Shown here piece by piece: positions 20,786-28,107 of a stretch of 64,000 nucleotides of DNA. This stretch comes from an uncultured Lachnospiraceae bacterium. GTDB taxonomy: Bacteria; Bacillota; Clostridia; Lachnospirales; Lachnospiraceae. Both the position numbers and the translations under genes were made by a program. Location of the stretch: NCBI GenBank assembly GCA_947176505.1, contig CAMWQW010000009.1, positions 62,001-126,000 on the forward strand. The letters are read 5' to 3'. The notes beneath the pieces were generated by a model. That model saw only the letters and a list, made by a program, of their open reading frames with translations. It searched no databases and had not been told where the DNA came from. The first letter of the stretch is position 1; each line of letters opens with the position of its first letter.

Positions 20786-20847
20786 TTTCTGCAAAAACAG
20801 GGCGCATTCTGCAAGGGGATTGTTTTTTGATTACATAGTTTTATAAC
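20786..20847 (+). promoter_or_regulatory. Paired TTTCTGCAA-type boxes and promoter
   Basis: Boxes TTTCTGCAA (20786-20794) and ATTCTGCAA (20806-20814) lie 20 bp apart, and TATAAC at 20842-20847 could be the -10. The promoter points into a 470-base stretch that holds only a decayed reading frame (20886-21100). Confidence 0.7.
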
Positions 20848-20885
20848 TGGTTTATGTAAGATTTATTACTAAAAAGCACATTACA

Positions 20886-21100
20886 ATGTTGATAAGGGGC
20901 GGTCTTACATCTTTGCCTAATGGTACAGGAAATATGGGATTAAATGATAGGCGCAATTTTATAGTAGAGTGGTTCTGATTGACAAAAATACAGTAAATTC
21001 TCTTTATAGTTTTGTGGGATCTTCTGTGGTTATGACATTTGATGAATATGTAAAATCAATGGAAGAAATATTAAGAAAATCCGAATATGAAAAAGCTTAA
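20886..21100 (+). pseudogene. Remnant of a small gene, frameshifted
   Basis: A 30-codon frame from the ATG at 20886 ends at a TGA at 20976. A second frame that overlaps it continues for about 45 codons to the TAA at 21098 (ending EEILRKSEYEKA). Joined across one shift near 20975, they would make one protein of about 70 residues. Neither part has a ribosome site or a recognised domain. It lies just after a paired-box promoter, so a regulated small gene may have decayed here. The rest of 20712-21288 holds only the terminators and that promoter. Confidence 0.35.
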
Positions 21101-21228
21101 AAAGTTGTTAAGTGTAATGCAAGGCGGTTTGAGATATATTAGTAAATTTGTGAAAGTTATGCTTGGACTCGTTTTGAGAGAGTGGCATGATTCTGACTGA
21201 CAGAAGAATCATATGTTTTCTACATTTA

Positions 21229-21271
21229 TTTGGCAGGCAATGATATTCAAATTATTGCCTGCCAAATTTTT
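21229..21271. terminator. Perfect hairpin terminator
   Basis: TTTGGCAGGCAAT (21229-21241) and ATTGCCTGCCAAA (21254-21266) form a perfect 13-bp stem, followed on the + strand by a T run. It lies between the + strand remnant and the end of a - strand gene at 21289 and can serve both directions. Confidence 0.8.
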
Positions 21272-21288
21272 GTCTCAATTATAGATGT

Positions 21289-22059
21289 TTAGCTTCGATA
21301 TTCTGCTAACATCGCTTTTACGCTAGGCAATATAGCCGAGGGCATACTCTCAATATATTCTTCAGAGTAGGATTGCAGCATTGAAATAGTATCAATCCGG
21401 TATTTTCTGCTTATTTTCTGAGCAATTTTTCCTGATAAAAGTTCAAACAGATACTGATCTTCCCATGTTTGAAAGACAACCCCATTATCCTTTAGGATAT
21501 AATATGTTTTCATGGTGTCGTAGTAGTAGTACTGGCATATGATATGTAAATCATGCGTGGTTATTTTGTTGAAATCGTCAATAGAAGTAATATTGTACTT
21601 ATAGAGTGCTTCGTAATGCCTTGAAGTAAAAGGCAAGTGATATGGAGCCAAATTCTCCTTAATATTATGTACAGAACGCAACTCTATATGGTGTTCTTGA
21701 CATATTTTCTCAAGCTCAATCATTGTTTGCTCTCCAAGATTGCGCAAACATGCAAGTTCCTCTTTGGAGCATAGAGATAATTGGGATAAGTAGAGGAAAT
21801 AATTTCTCTCAAGAATATGGAAAAGCCTTTTAGACATAGGTACATCGTAAATTGACACTGCATTGTCTGGAGGCAGTAAGTATCCAGCACCATTAAGTTC
21901 CTGAATAATGGAAAAAACACGGTGACGTTTAAGAGGAAATTTTTGTGTCAAAGAAATGTAGTCATAACCTTCCAGATCAGAAACCATAGTAAAGCCCAGT
22001 TCATGAAGGGTATTCTTGGTATAGTCGGAAACTTTCAAATCATCTATCTGTAAATCCAT
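21289..22059 (-). CDS. RNA polymerase alpha-CTD-like helix-hairpin-helix protein
   Basis: A 256-residue protein made of repeats resembling the C-terminal domain of the RNA polymerase alpha subunit. The clearest copy is residues about 72-128, with an LCSKEELACLRNLGEQTMIELE stretch like the alpha-CTD motif (EDDLLKVRNLGKKS...). A first copy lies at residues about 12-58, and a more diverged third near 140-195. The assembly domain of true alpha is absent. A paralogue lies at 22641-23399. It may bind DNA or modulate RNA polymerase; that is inference. Its promoter carries the agr-type paired boxes. A 13-bp stem terminator lies downstream. Confidence 0.75.
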   Translation of the reverse strand: MDLQIDDLKVSDYTKNTLHELGFTMVSDLEGYDYISLTQKFPLKRHRVFSIIQELNGAGYLLPPDNAVSIYDVPMSKRLFHILERNYFLYLSQLSLCSKEELACLRNLGEQTMIELEKICQEHHIELRSVHNIKENLAPYHLPFTSRHYEALYKYNITSIDDFNKITTHDLHIICQYYYYDTMKTYYILKDNGVVFQTWEDQYLFELLSGKIAQKISRKYRIDTISMLQSYSEEYIESMPSAILPSVKAMLAEYRS

Positions 22060-22083
22060 AAATTTGCACTCCTTTATCCATCC

Positions 22084-22148
22084 ATTTTACTCGTAATAGA
22101 AACAGAATAGCAATACATTTTGCAGAAAAAGACCATTTTTTGCAGAAA
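22084..22148 (-). promoter_or_regulatory. Paired TTTCTGCAA boxes upstream of alpha-CTD-like gene
   Basis: Read on the - strand, two TTTCTGCAA boxes occupy 22148-22140 and 22128-22120, again 20 bp apart. Possible -10 elements are TAAAAT (22089-22084) or TATTAC (22098-22093), giving a less exact spacing than at the other sites. The gene starts 61 bases after the proximal box. This is the only pair on the - strand. Confidence 0.65.
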
Positions 22149-22324
22149 ATGGATATTGCATTTCTGTCGATGTGTCAAGGTAGAAAGGATAATCTTTGAT
22201 GGTGTGGAAGTATTTTGGTTAAAGAGAATATTACTTATTGACCGTTTTCTGCAATAAAAATTACATAAAGTGGACTAAAACAAGTCCCTTTTCGATAGCT
22301 CTATTGAATACAATACTCTAAAAA

Positions 22325-22340
22325 GAACCGAAACGGGTTC
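22325..22340. promoter_or_regulatory. Possible operator of the XRE gene
   Basis: GAACCGAAACGGGTTC is a near-palindrome lying between a possible -10 (TACAAT, 22309-22314) and the start of the helix-turn-helix gene. A second palindrome, GGACTAAAACAAGTCC, lies at about 22271-22286. Either could be an autoregulatory site. Confidence 0.35.
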
Positions 22341-22357
22341 AGAAGTGTGGTGATGAT

Positions 22358-22591
22358 ATGGAGCAGAAAATAAAGCAGGACGAAATATTTATCGGGCGGA
22401 ACATAAGGCGCATCAGAAAAGAAAAAGGGATACGGCAGACAGAAATGGTAGCGTTGATGCAGTTAGAGAATGTACCTATGACCAGGGAAGCGTTAGTGAA
22501 GATAGAAAGGGGAATACAGCATATACAGGCGTCACAGCTTAGGGCAATCAGAAATGTATTGGAAACAACATATGATGAGCTGTTGAAATAA
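22358..22591 (+). CDS. XRE-family helix-turn-helix regulator
   Basis: A 77-residue DNA-binding protein consisting of one Cro/CI-type helix-turn-helix domain (GRNIRRIRKEKGIRQTEMVALMQ, then TREALVKIERG as the recognition region). Its small size suggests a dimeric repressor. Two palindromes upstream may be operators. A single TTTCTGCAA half-site at 22246-22254 lies further upstream without a partner. A terminator separates it from the convergent alpha-CTD-like gene. Confidence 0.85.
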   Translation: MEQKIKQDEIFIGRNIRRIRKEKGIRQTEMVALMQLENVPMTREALVKIERGIQHIQASQLRAIRNVLETTYDELLK

Positions 22592-22625
22592 AACGACAGA
22601 TCGGGTGTGACCTGTCATTTTATTA
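22587..22625. terminator. Bidirectional terminator between convergent genes
   Basis: AATAAAACGACAG pairs with CTGTCATTTTATT across a short loop, with T/A-rich tails on both strands. It separates the XRE gene (+) from the alpha-CTD-like gene (-). Confidence 0.7.
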
Positions 22626-22640
22626 ACATATTTTACATAT

Positions 22641-23399
22641 CTATCCGATTGATAACAATTCTTTTATTGCCGTTGCAAATGAATTTGAAGAGGAGAGACT
22701 TTCTTTCAGCGTATATTCATTACAGTCCGGCATTTGTGAAAGCATACTGATTTTATGCTTTTTCCATAACAGGGCAGCATTTTTTTCTGGCAGAATCTCA
22801 AAAATGAATTTATCACGCCAGTTTTCAAATACAATCCCGTTTTCCTTCAAAATGAAATAGGTCTGCATGGCAAGGATGTAATCCTCTTGGCACATAAGGT
22901 AAAGGTCATTGGCTGTCATATGTTTAAAGTCAGCTAAGCAGGACATGTTGTTTTGGAACAGCATGGGGTAAATTTTTGAGGGAAACTGGTATTTATCAAA
23001 ATATTCTTTGATTGACAGCATTGATCGTATTTCAATATTGTACTCTTGACAAATTTGTTCCAATTCTAAGATGGTTTTTTCCCCTAAATTCCGAAAATGC
23101 AGAATATCTTCTTTAGAATAGGAAGAAAGCTGCGAAAGATACATAACACCATTTCGTATGAGGGCGTTCTGCAATCGTTTCGACATAGGTACATCATAGA
23201 TTGATATTTCGTTATTTGGTGGCAGCAGATAACCTAAAGCGTTTAATTCATCAATTAGTGGTTCAATATTATAGTTTTTGGGGAACTTATTTATCAGAGT
23301 AATATAGTTTTGTCCTGCTAGTTCCGAAACCATTGTCAAGCCTATGCTTTTTAAGGCAGATTTGGAGGCGGCAGAAATGTCTAAGTCTTGAATTTTCAT
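22641..23399 (-). CDS. RNA polymerase alpha-CTD-like protein, second copy
   Basis: A 252-residue paralogue of the protein at 21289-22059, alike along its whole length. Both share LPPxNxxSIYDVPMSKR, an FRNLGEKTILELEQICQEYNIE segment that matches the alpha-CTD helix-hairpin-helix motif, and the same final layout. A ribosome site (AGGAG on the - strand) precedes the ATG. A 15-bp perfect hairpin lies in its upstream region, and beyond that the IS110 element; its native promoter may have been displaced by the insertion. Function unknown; DNA or polymerase binding is inferred from the motif. Confidence 0.72.
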   Translation of the reverse strand: MKIQDLDISAASKSALKSIGLTMVSELAGQNYITLINKFPKNYNIEPLIDELNALGYLLPPNNEISIYDVPMSKRLQNALIRNGVMYLSQLSSYSKEDILHFRNLGEKTILELEQICQEYNIEIRSMLSIKEYFDKYQFPSKIYPMLFQNNMSCLADFKHMTANDLYLMCQEDYILAMQTYFILKENGIVFENWRDKFIFEILPEKNAALLWKKHKISMLSQMPDCNEYTLKESLSSSNSFATAIKELLSIG

Positions 23400-23422
23400 A
23401 TCTATGTCATTGCTCCTCGTAT

Positions 23423-23462
23423 AATAAGTTTGTAAGCAAGAAAAACAGCTTACAAACTTATT
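23423..23462. repeat. 15-bp perfect inverted repeat beside the IS110 element
   Basis: AATAAGTTTGTAAGC (23423-23437) and GCTTACAAACTTATT (23448-23462) form a perfect stem with a 10-base loop, followed on the + strand by TCTTTTTT. It could be a terminator, the insertion target of the element, or part of the left end. Confidence 0.6.
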
Positions 23463-25280
23463 CTTTTTTGGTTAGACAGAAGGATAATTCTAAACATCCT
23501 TTCCGAAGATTCTTCTTCAATCATGCTGGTTCATCCATTCTCTGTCTATTGGTTAATAAGTTACTTTATAGTCATGGCCCCAGATGTTACAATAAGGTTC
23601 ATAAGAACTGTAGCTATGGTCACTGCTCTGTTGCTCCAGCAAAGCTTATGCTATTGCCAAGAAAGCCTGCAGCCCTAACGCTATGCCTAGACTTATTACA
23701 CAAATGCTGCATTCCGGTATCTAGCCACCAGCAGGGTATTTCTTGCCGGATAATGCTGATAACGCGAGGTTTAGGGCGGCATAGTGATCTGGGACAAGCC
23801 ATGATTACATTCTTGATTCCTGCTATGAAAGGTGGTGATGATCCGTGAAAGAACATATTGATTACCTCTCAACGCTTTTTGTTGGGATTGACATTGCATC
23901 CCGTATCCATGTCATTTCTGCACTGGATTTCCATCAGGAGTTCTTCATCAAAATGAAACAGGCTCCCAATTCCCAGGAAGGTGCAGAGCTTCTGGAAAGC
24001 ATGATCGTTGATGTCCTAAAGGCAAACCATCAGTTCAAATACGTTGTGATCGGCATGGAATCCACTGGCTTCTATGGAGTCCATCTGGCAAACTTTTTAT
24101 CTGCCAGTGAGCTGTTGGCCCCATTCTCTGTCCGGGTTTACTGTCTCAATCCAAAGGAAGTCAGGAACTATAAGAAATCCTTTAACGACATCGGAAAGAA
24201 TGATGGCATTGATTCCTTTGTCATCGCTGATTTTGCCCGTGTAGGACGCATCAGCATCAAGCCCTGGCGCGGTTCCCAATACCTTGCCCTGCAGCGGCTG
24301 ACCAGGCACCGTATGCATATCACCGAATGTATTGCAAGGGAGAAGACTTACATGTTGAACAACATCTTCCTGAAATTCAGTGAGTATGCACTGCTCCGGA
24401 ATGGGGAGCACCCATTTTCAAACAAATATGGCGCCACAGCCGAAGCGATCCTTACGGAGTACACAACCAATGACGATATTGTAACTTCTTCCATTGAAGA
24501 CCTTGTTGCATTCATCAACTCCAAAAGCCGGGGCCGCATTGCCGGCCCGGAGGAAACTGCAAAAATAGTACAGGCTGCGGCACGCAATTCATACAGGCTT
24601 GATAAATGCCTTTATGAACCCCTTACGATCTCAATCGCTTCCTCTTTCAACTGTATCAGTTCTTTTGAAAAGGAACTAAAAGCGATCGATAAGGCAATCC
24701 TTCAAACAGTCCAGGGGTTAAACCCTGAGGAATATACAGTGCTCAATTCCATACCTGGAATCGGCAAGGTTTATTCTGCCGGCATCCTTGCTGAACTCGG
24801 TTCCATCAAGGCTTTCCAGAATGCAAACGCCCTTGCCAAGTACTGCGGCATCGTTTGGAACGATAACGATTCTGGCGATTTTGAAGCCGAGGATAAACGG
24901 ATGAGTAAGGCCGGTAACCGTTACCTGCGCTATTACATCATAGAGGCTGCCGGAAGTGTTATTAACCACTGCCCGGAGTATAAAGTCTTCTATGATAAGA
25001 AATATGCTGAGACAAGAACCCATCAGCATAAACGAGCACTCGCGTTGACTTCCCGTAAATTTATACGTCTGCTCTTTGGTCTGCTGGACAAGGGCCAACT
25101 CTACTCTCCGGAAAAGAGTAGGTAATCCATAGCGCCTCTCGAACTTGCGTTCTTTTGGGGGCCGTAGGTCTATTAAGGTTACCCTTTTCTCTGAAAAACT
25201 TTTTCATTTTCCTCTTGACATATCACCAAATTGCTTTATTCTTAGAGGTTGAAATGGAAACAAACCTAGTATAACACTTT
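23463..25280 (+). mobile_element. IS110-family insertion sequence (ends approximate)
   Basis: The transposase gene is preceded by about 380 bases without a convincing gene and followed by about 150 non-coding bases. IS110 elements lack clear terminal inverted repeats and carry a structured bridge RNA in a non-coding end, so the long left segment is expected to hold it. I cannot fix either end from one copy. The coordinates given are outer estimates between the inverted repeat at 23423-23462 and the AT-rich leader of the metalloprotease gene. Confidence 0.6.
23845..25125 (+). CDS. IS110-family transposase
   Basis: A 426-residue recombinase that moves its element by a RuvC-like DEDD domain and a C-terminal serine domain. 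The N-terminal part has FVGIDIASRIHVISALD (first Asp), VIGMESTGFYG (Glu) and the Asp-rich NDGIDSFVIADFARVG. The C-terminal Transposase_20 part has LNSIPGIGKVYSAGILAELG and the MSKAGNRYLRYYI segment carrying the presumed Ser. It looks intact. GTG start at 23845 follows AAAGGTGGTGATGATCC. Base composition is higher in GC than the flanking cargo, consistent with recent arrival. Confidence 0.93.
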   Translation: MKEHIDYLSTLFVGIDIASRIHVISALDFHQEFFIKMKQAPNSQEGAELLESMIVDVLKANHQFKYVVIGMESTGFYGVHLANFLSASELLAPFSVRVYCLNPKEVRNYKKSFNDIGKNDGIDSFVIADFARVGRISIKPWRGSQYLALQRLTRHRMHITECIAREKTYMLNNIFLKFSEYALLRNGEHPFSNKYGATAEAILTEYTTNDDIVTSSIEDLVAFINSKSRGRIAGPEETAKIVQAAARNSYRLDKCLYEPLTISIASSFNCISSFEKELKAIDKAILQTVQGLNPEEYTVLNSIPGIGKVYSAGILAELGSIKAFQNANALAKYCGIVWNDNDSGDFEAEDKRMSKAGNRYLRYYIIEAAGSVINHCPEYKVFYDKKYAETRTHQHKRALALTSRKFIRLLFGLLDKGQLYSPEKSR

Positions 25281-25383
25281 TTCTAAAAAAAACAAACCAG
25301 AAATGGACTAAAACAGGTTCTGATTTTAGAAACGATAGATATAATAATTTGAAAAGCCAATACATAAATGGTTATTGAGTCAT

Positions 25384-25446
25384 TTTCTGCAATATAATGC
25401 CATTTTCTGCAAAGATACTTGGAAATATCTTTTTTTGTGGTATTAT
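25384..25446 (+). promoter_or_regulatory. Paired TTTCTGCAA boxes and promoter for matrixin operon
   Basis: Boxes at 25384-25392 and 25404-25412 lie 20 bp apart, and TATTAT at 25441-25446 starts 29 bp after the second box. This is the same geometry as the other agr-type sites. It faces the metalloprotease gene 57 bases downstream of the -10. Confidence 0.8.
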
Positions 25447-25502
25447 ATGTTATGTAAACCACGCCGTGGTATGCCAAAATAATATTGAGAGGAGAATTTC
25501 AT

Positions 25503-26141
25503 ATGAAAATCAAAAGAGTATGGATTAGAGCAGTAGGAATGTTGTTAATGTGTGGGTTGTTGATGTCAAATAACTTAACAGCATATGCGTATGTAACAGG
25601 AGGATACACTCTTAATGGCGGAGTTGGTAATTATGGATATACAAATCGCTATTATTATGTGGATAGCTCATGTACATCAACTATGACCTCTGATATAGCA
25701 ACTGCTTGGAGTGAATGGATTCACACAACGTCATCAATGGGTATAACTACACCTATTTCGGTTTTAAAGACAACGACGCAAAAAGATAGTGTATTTGATT
25801 TTTATTATAAAAGTCAATATGAAGTGGAAGATGGTGTGTTTGGAGTAACACTATTTTGGAGTCGTCAGACACAAGTTTCGACAACCGGATATATGCCTAC
25901 AAGTTCTAACTGGGGATGGACACAAATTATATTAAATAGTCCTAATTATTTGACTTTATCCAGAAATGATAATGGATTAAATCGGCAAAAAGGTGTTTGT
26001 GCGCACGAAATTGGTCATGCGATGGGACTATTTCATGTGGATACAAATCCGAGGACATTAATGTATCCATATGGTGATACAATACAAGTTGATAAATGTA
26101 CAAGTGATGAATTAAATGGAATCAACTCATTATATAAATAA
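25503..26141 (+). CDS. Secreted matrixin-like zinc metalloprotease
   Basis: A 212-residue exported protease. Residues 1-29 are a signal peptide ending TAYA. The zinc site is HEIGHAMGLFH (residues 168-178), the metzincin HExxHxxGxxH motif, with a downstream Met-turn (RTLMYPYG, Met187), as in family M10. The segment between is Thr/Ser/Tyr-rich and beta-like; no prodomain Cys switch is evident. ATG at 25503 follows GAGAGGAG. It shares a paired-box promoter with a following lipoprotein gene, so secretion at high cell density is inferred. Targets could be host or competitor proteins. Confidence 0.87.
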   Translation: MKIKRVWIRAVGMLLMCGLLMSNNLTAYAYVTGGYTLNGGVGNYGYTNRYYYVDSSCTSTMTSDIATAWSEWIHTTSSMGITTPISVLKTTTQKDSVFDFYYKSQYEVEDGVFGVTLFWSRQTQVSTTGYMPTSSNWGWTQIILNSPNYLTLSRNDNGLNRQKGVCAHEIGHAMGLFHVDTNPRTLMYPYGDTIQVDKCTSDELNGINSLYK

Positions 26142-26158
26142 CAGGGAGGTATAAAAGG

Positions 26159-26968
26159 ATGAAAAAATTGTTACTAAGTATTTTGGTTGTTTTTATGCTC
26201 GGCAGTTTTACAGCGTGTGGAGAGCAAACTAATGAATCAATAATATCTTCTCATAATGCTTCTTTTGAATCTGAAACGACTGTAAATGATGATGTTGCTA
26301 ATGAAAGTATGGTGCCGGAATTGAAAGATAATACTGTTCAATTCAATAATTCCTTTGTTATTGAGGGAAAGACGATTATACAAGATATGGCAGCAGCAGC
26401 GGATTTTGCAGTAATATATCCCGATTTGGAATCAGTATATAATGGAGCGACAAATGTTGTAGTTGGAGAAGTCACTAATATTCAGTATACAGATGATGAG
26501 GCTATACCAAGAACTATATATTCATTTGCCGTTGCAGAAACTTTAAAAGGGGATATTGAAGAAAATAGCTTAATAAGTATCAGCGAATCAAATGGTTATG
26601 TGAGAATGAGTACATTTATTGAAACTTATGGTACGGCTCATTTTGAGGATATTACAGATGAAGAAATATCAAATGGGATTATATTGCAATCATTGGGTGG
26701 TGCTCCGTTGCCGGAAGTTGGAGAACAATATATAGTTTTTCTAGGGGAACAAAAGCAGGAAGGCAGAATATGTGGAGCATATGCTGTAATGGGTAATTTT
26801 ATGGGAAGATATGTTTTGGATCAAGACACTAATTTGTATTCAAGATTTTGCCCGAATGAAGATCCAGAATTATATACCATTTATGATTCTGTTACAAGGG
26901 CTATTGTAAAGGAGGAACCAATGTCACTATCTGAAATCAAAGAAGAGATTTCAAGTTTTGCGGAATGA
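26159..26968 (+). CDS. Lipoprotein of unknown function
   Basis: A 269-residue membrane-anchored lipoprotein: signal peptide with lipobox SFTAC (residues 16-20), then a Ser/Thr/Asn-rich linker and a beta-rich domain (residues about 75-265, with VVVGEVTNIQYTDDEAIPRTIYSF, LKGDIEENSLISISE and GEQYIVFLG). That pattern resembles small beta-barrel domains found in many clostridial lipoproteins, but I cannot name the family. It follows the metalloprotease by 17 bases with AGGGAGG, so they form one operon. It may anchor, inhibit or assist the protease. Confidence 0.75.
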   Translation: MKKLLLSILVVFMLGSFTACGEQTNESIISSHNASFESETTVNDDVANESMVPELKDNTVQFNNSFVIEGKTIIQDMAAAADFAVIYPDLESVYNGATNVVVGEVTNIQYTDDEAIPRTIYSFAVAETLKGDIEENSLISISESNGYVRMSTFIETYGTAHFEDITDEEISNGIILQSLGGAPLPEVGEQYIVFLGEQKQEGRICGAYAVMGNFMGRYVLDQDTNLYSRFCPNEDPELYTIYDSVTRAIVKEEPMSLSEIKEEISSFAE

Positions 26969-27040
26969 GATGCTGAATGTGCAATAGATATATTTAAGGC
27001 AATTAAAGAAGTTCAGTTATAAATGGATAACATATTTAAT

Positions 27041-27086
27041 AAAATCCTCTTGAACTATACATACGTTTGGTTCGGGAGGATTTTTT
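27041..27086 (+). terminator. Terminator after the lipoprotein gene
   Basis: AAAATCCTCTTGAAC pairs with GTTCGGGAGGATTTT, followed by a T run. The region 26969-27381 otherwise holds only the paired-box promoter of the regulator operon. Confidence 0.8.
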
Positions 27087-27157
27087 ATTAGAAAATAGTT
27101 ATTAGGAAATAGTTATTAGCAATTGTAAATGGTGGATTTGTATTGTTTCTGTGTCAA

Positions 27158-27220
27158 ATTCTGCAAAATATGGTCGTTTTCTGCAATTTAGTTGACTAAT
27201 GTGCTAAAGAAAAATAAAAT
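27158..27220 (+). promoter_or_regulatory. Paired boxes and promoter of the agr regulator/kinase operon
   Basis: ATTCTGCAA (27158-27166) and TTTCTGCAA (27178-27186) are 20 bp apart, and TAAAAT at 27215-27220 begins 29 bp after the second box. It precedes the LytTR regulator gene, indicating feedback control. Confidence 0.75.
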
Positions 27221-27381
27221 AATTAGGGGAATTGCGGATTTTGGTATGTCGTCTTTCCTTACTATGAATGTAGAGAAAGTGTTAAAGGATTTAGCAAGAC
27301 GTGTCGAAATACAACATGGTGGAGTATAAAATATCAGGGACAGACTGTTATCAATTAGCAGGAAAGGAGGAGATAAAGCGG

Positions 27382-28107
27382 ATGTTCAAAATTGCAATAT
27401 GTGATGATGAAAATCTTTTTACAGAAGAATTAAAAGAACTGATCTCCGGCTATATGATGGAAAAAGGTCTTGTTTTTGAGATAGATACATATAGCTCCGG
27501 GGAGGCATTGGTAGAATTAGGGATTGAGGTAGTACAGTATACTGTCGTGTTTTTGGATATTAATATGGATAAAGTTGATGGCATCAAGACGGCTGAAATG
27601 ATCAGAAAAGTAAGTCGTGAAGTTTTTATAGTGTTTGTGACAGCATATGTGGATTATTCGTTGGAAGGATACCGATTAGATGTTGTAAGGTATTTACTAA
27701 AGGGTAATGCCAACTTTCAGAGCAAAGTTAATGAATGTATGGATGCCATTATTGATAAAATGAATTATTCTGTGGCAAAAAGGGAATTTGACTTTAAGGA
27801 AGGCAGAAAGGAAATATCACTGGAAAGATTATTGTATATTGAGAGCAATCTGCATATACTTGAGTTTCATGTTATGGAGGATACGGAAGCAGTTTATACT
27901 ATGTATGAAATATTAAATGTGTTGGATGATATGCTTTCGGAGAATGGTTTTATTAGGACACATCAGAGTTATCTTGTAAATGCAAAACATATCAAGAATG
28001 TTGTACGCTGTAAAGTGATACTGACAAACGGGGTTGAGTTATCCATACCAAAAGCAAGGTACACGGAAGTGAAGAAAAAGTTTATAGCGTGTCGGGGAGA
28101 AGTGTAG
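27382..28107 (+). CDS. LytTR-type response regulator (AgrA-like)
   Basis: A 241-residue regulator with an N-terminal receiver domain (acidic pair in IAICDDE, phospho-acceptor Asp in VVFLDINMD, VRYLLK near the conserved Lys) and a C-terminal LytTR DNA-binding domain (residues about 135-238, with ISLERLLYIESNLHILEFH and FIRTHQSYLVNAKHIKNV). Start at 27382 is favoured by AAAGGAGG; the frame extends upstream to 27301. It is followed with no gap by a GHKL kinase, then agrB and agrD. The paired TTTCTGCAA boxes at nine promoters fit the direct-repeat sites of this family, so it is the likely activator. Confidence 0.9.
   Translation: MFKIAICDDENLFTEELKELISGYMMEKGLVFEIDTYSSGEALVELGIEVVQYTVVFLDINMDKVDGIKTAEMIRKVSREVFIVFVTAYVDYSLEGYRLDVVRYLLKGNANFQSKVNECMDAIIDKMNYSVAKREFDFKEGRKEISLERLLYIESNLHILEFHVMEDTEAVYTMYEILNVLDDMLSENGFIRTHQSYLVNAKHIKNVVRCKVILTNGVELSIPKARYTEVKKKFIACRGEV

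Noticed and set aside
22246..22254. Single TTTCTGCAA before the XRE gene at 22358
   Set aside because: No partner 20 bp away and no -10 at the expected distance; not counted in the regulon.
23333..23848. 171-codon + strand frame across the left side of the IS110 element
   Set aside because: It runs through the alpha-CTD-like gene start, the inverted repeat and the presumed bridge RNA region; composition is Cys/Arg/His-rich without a domain.
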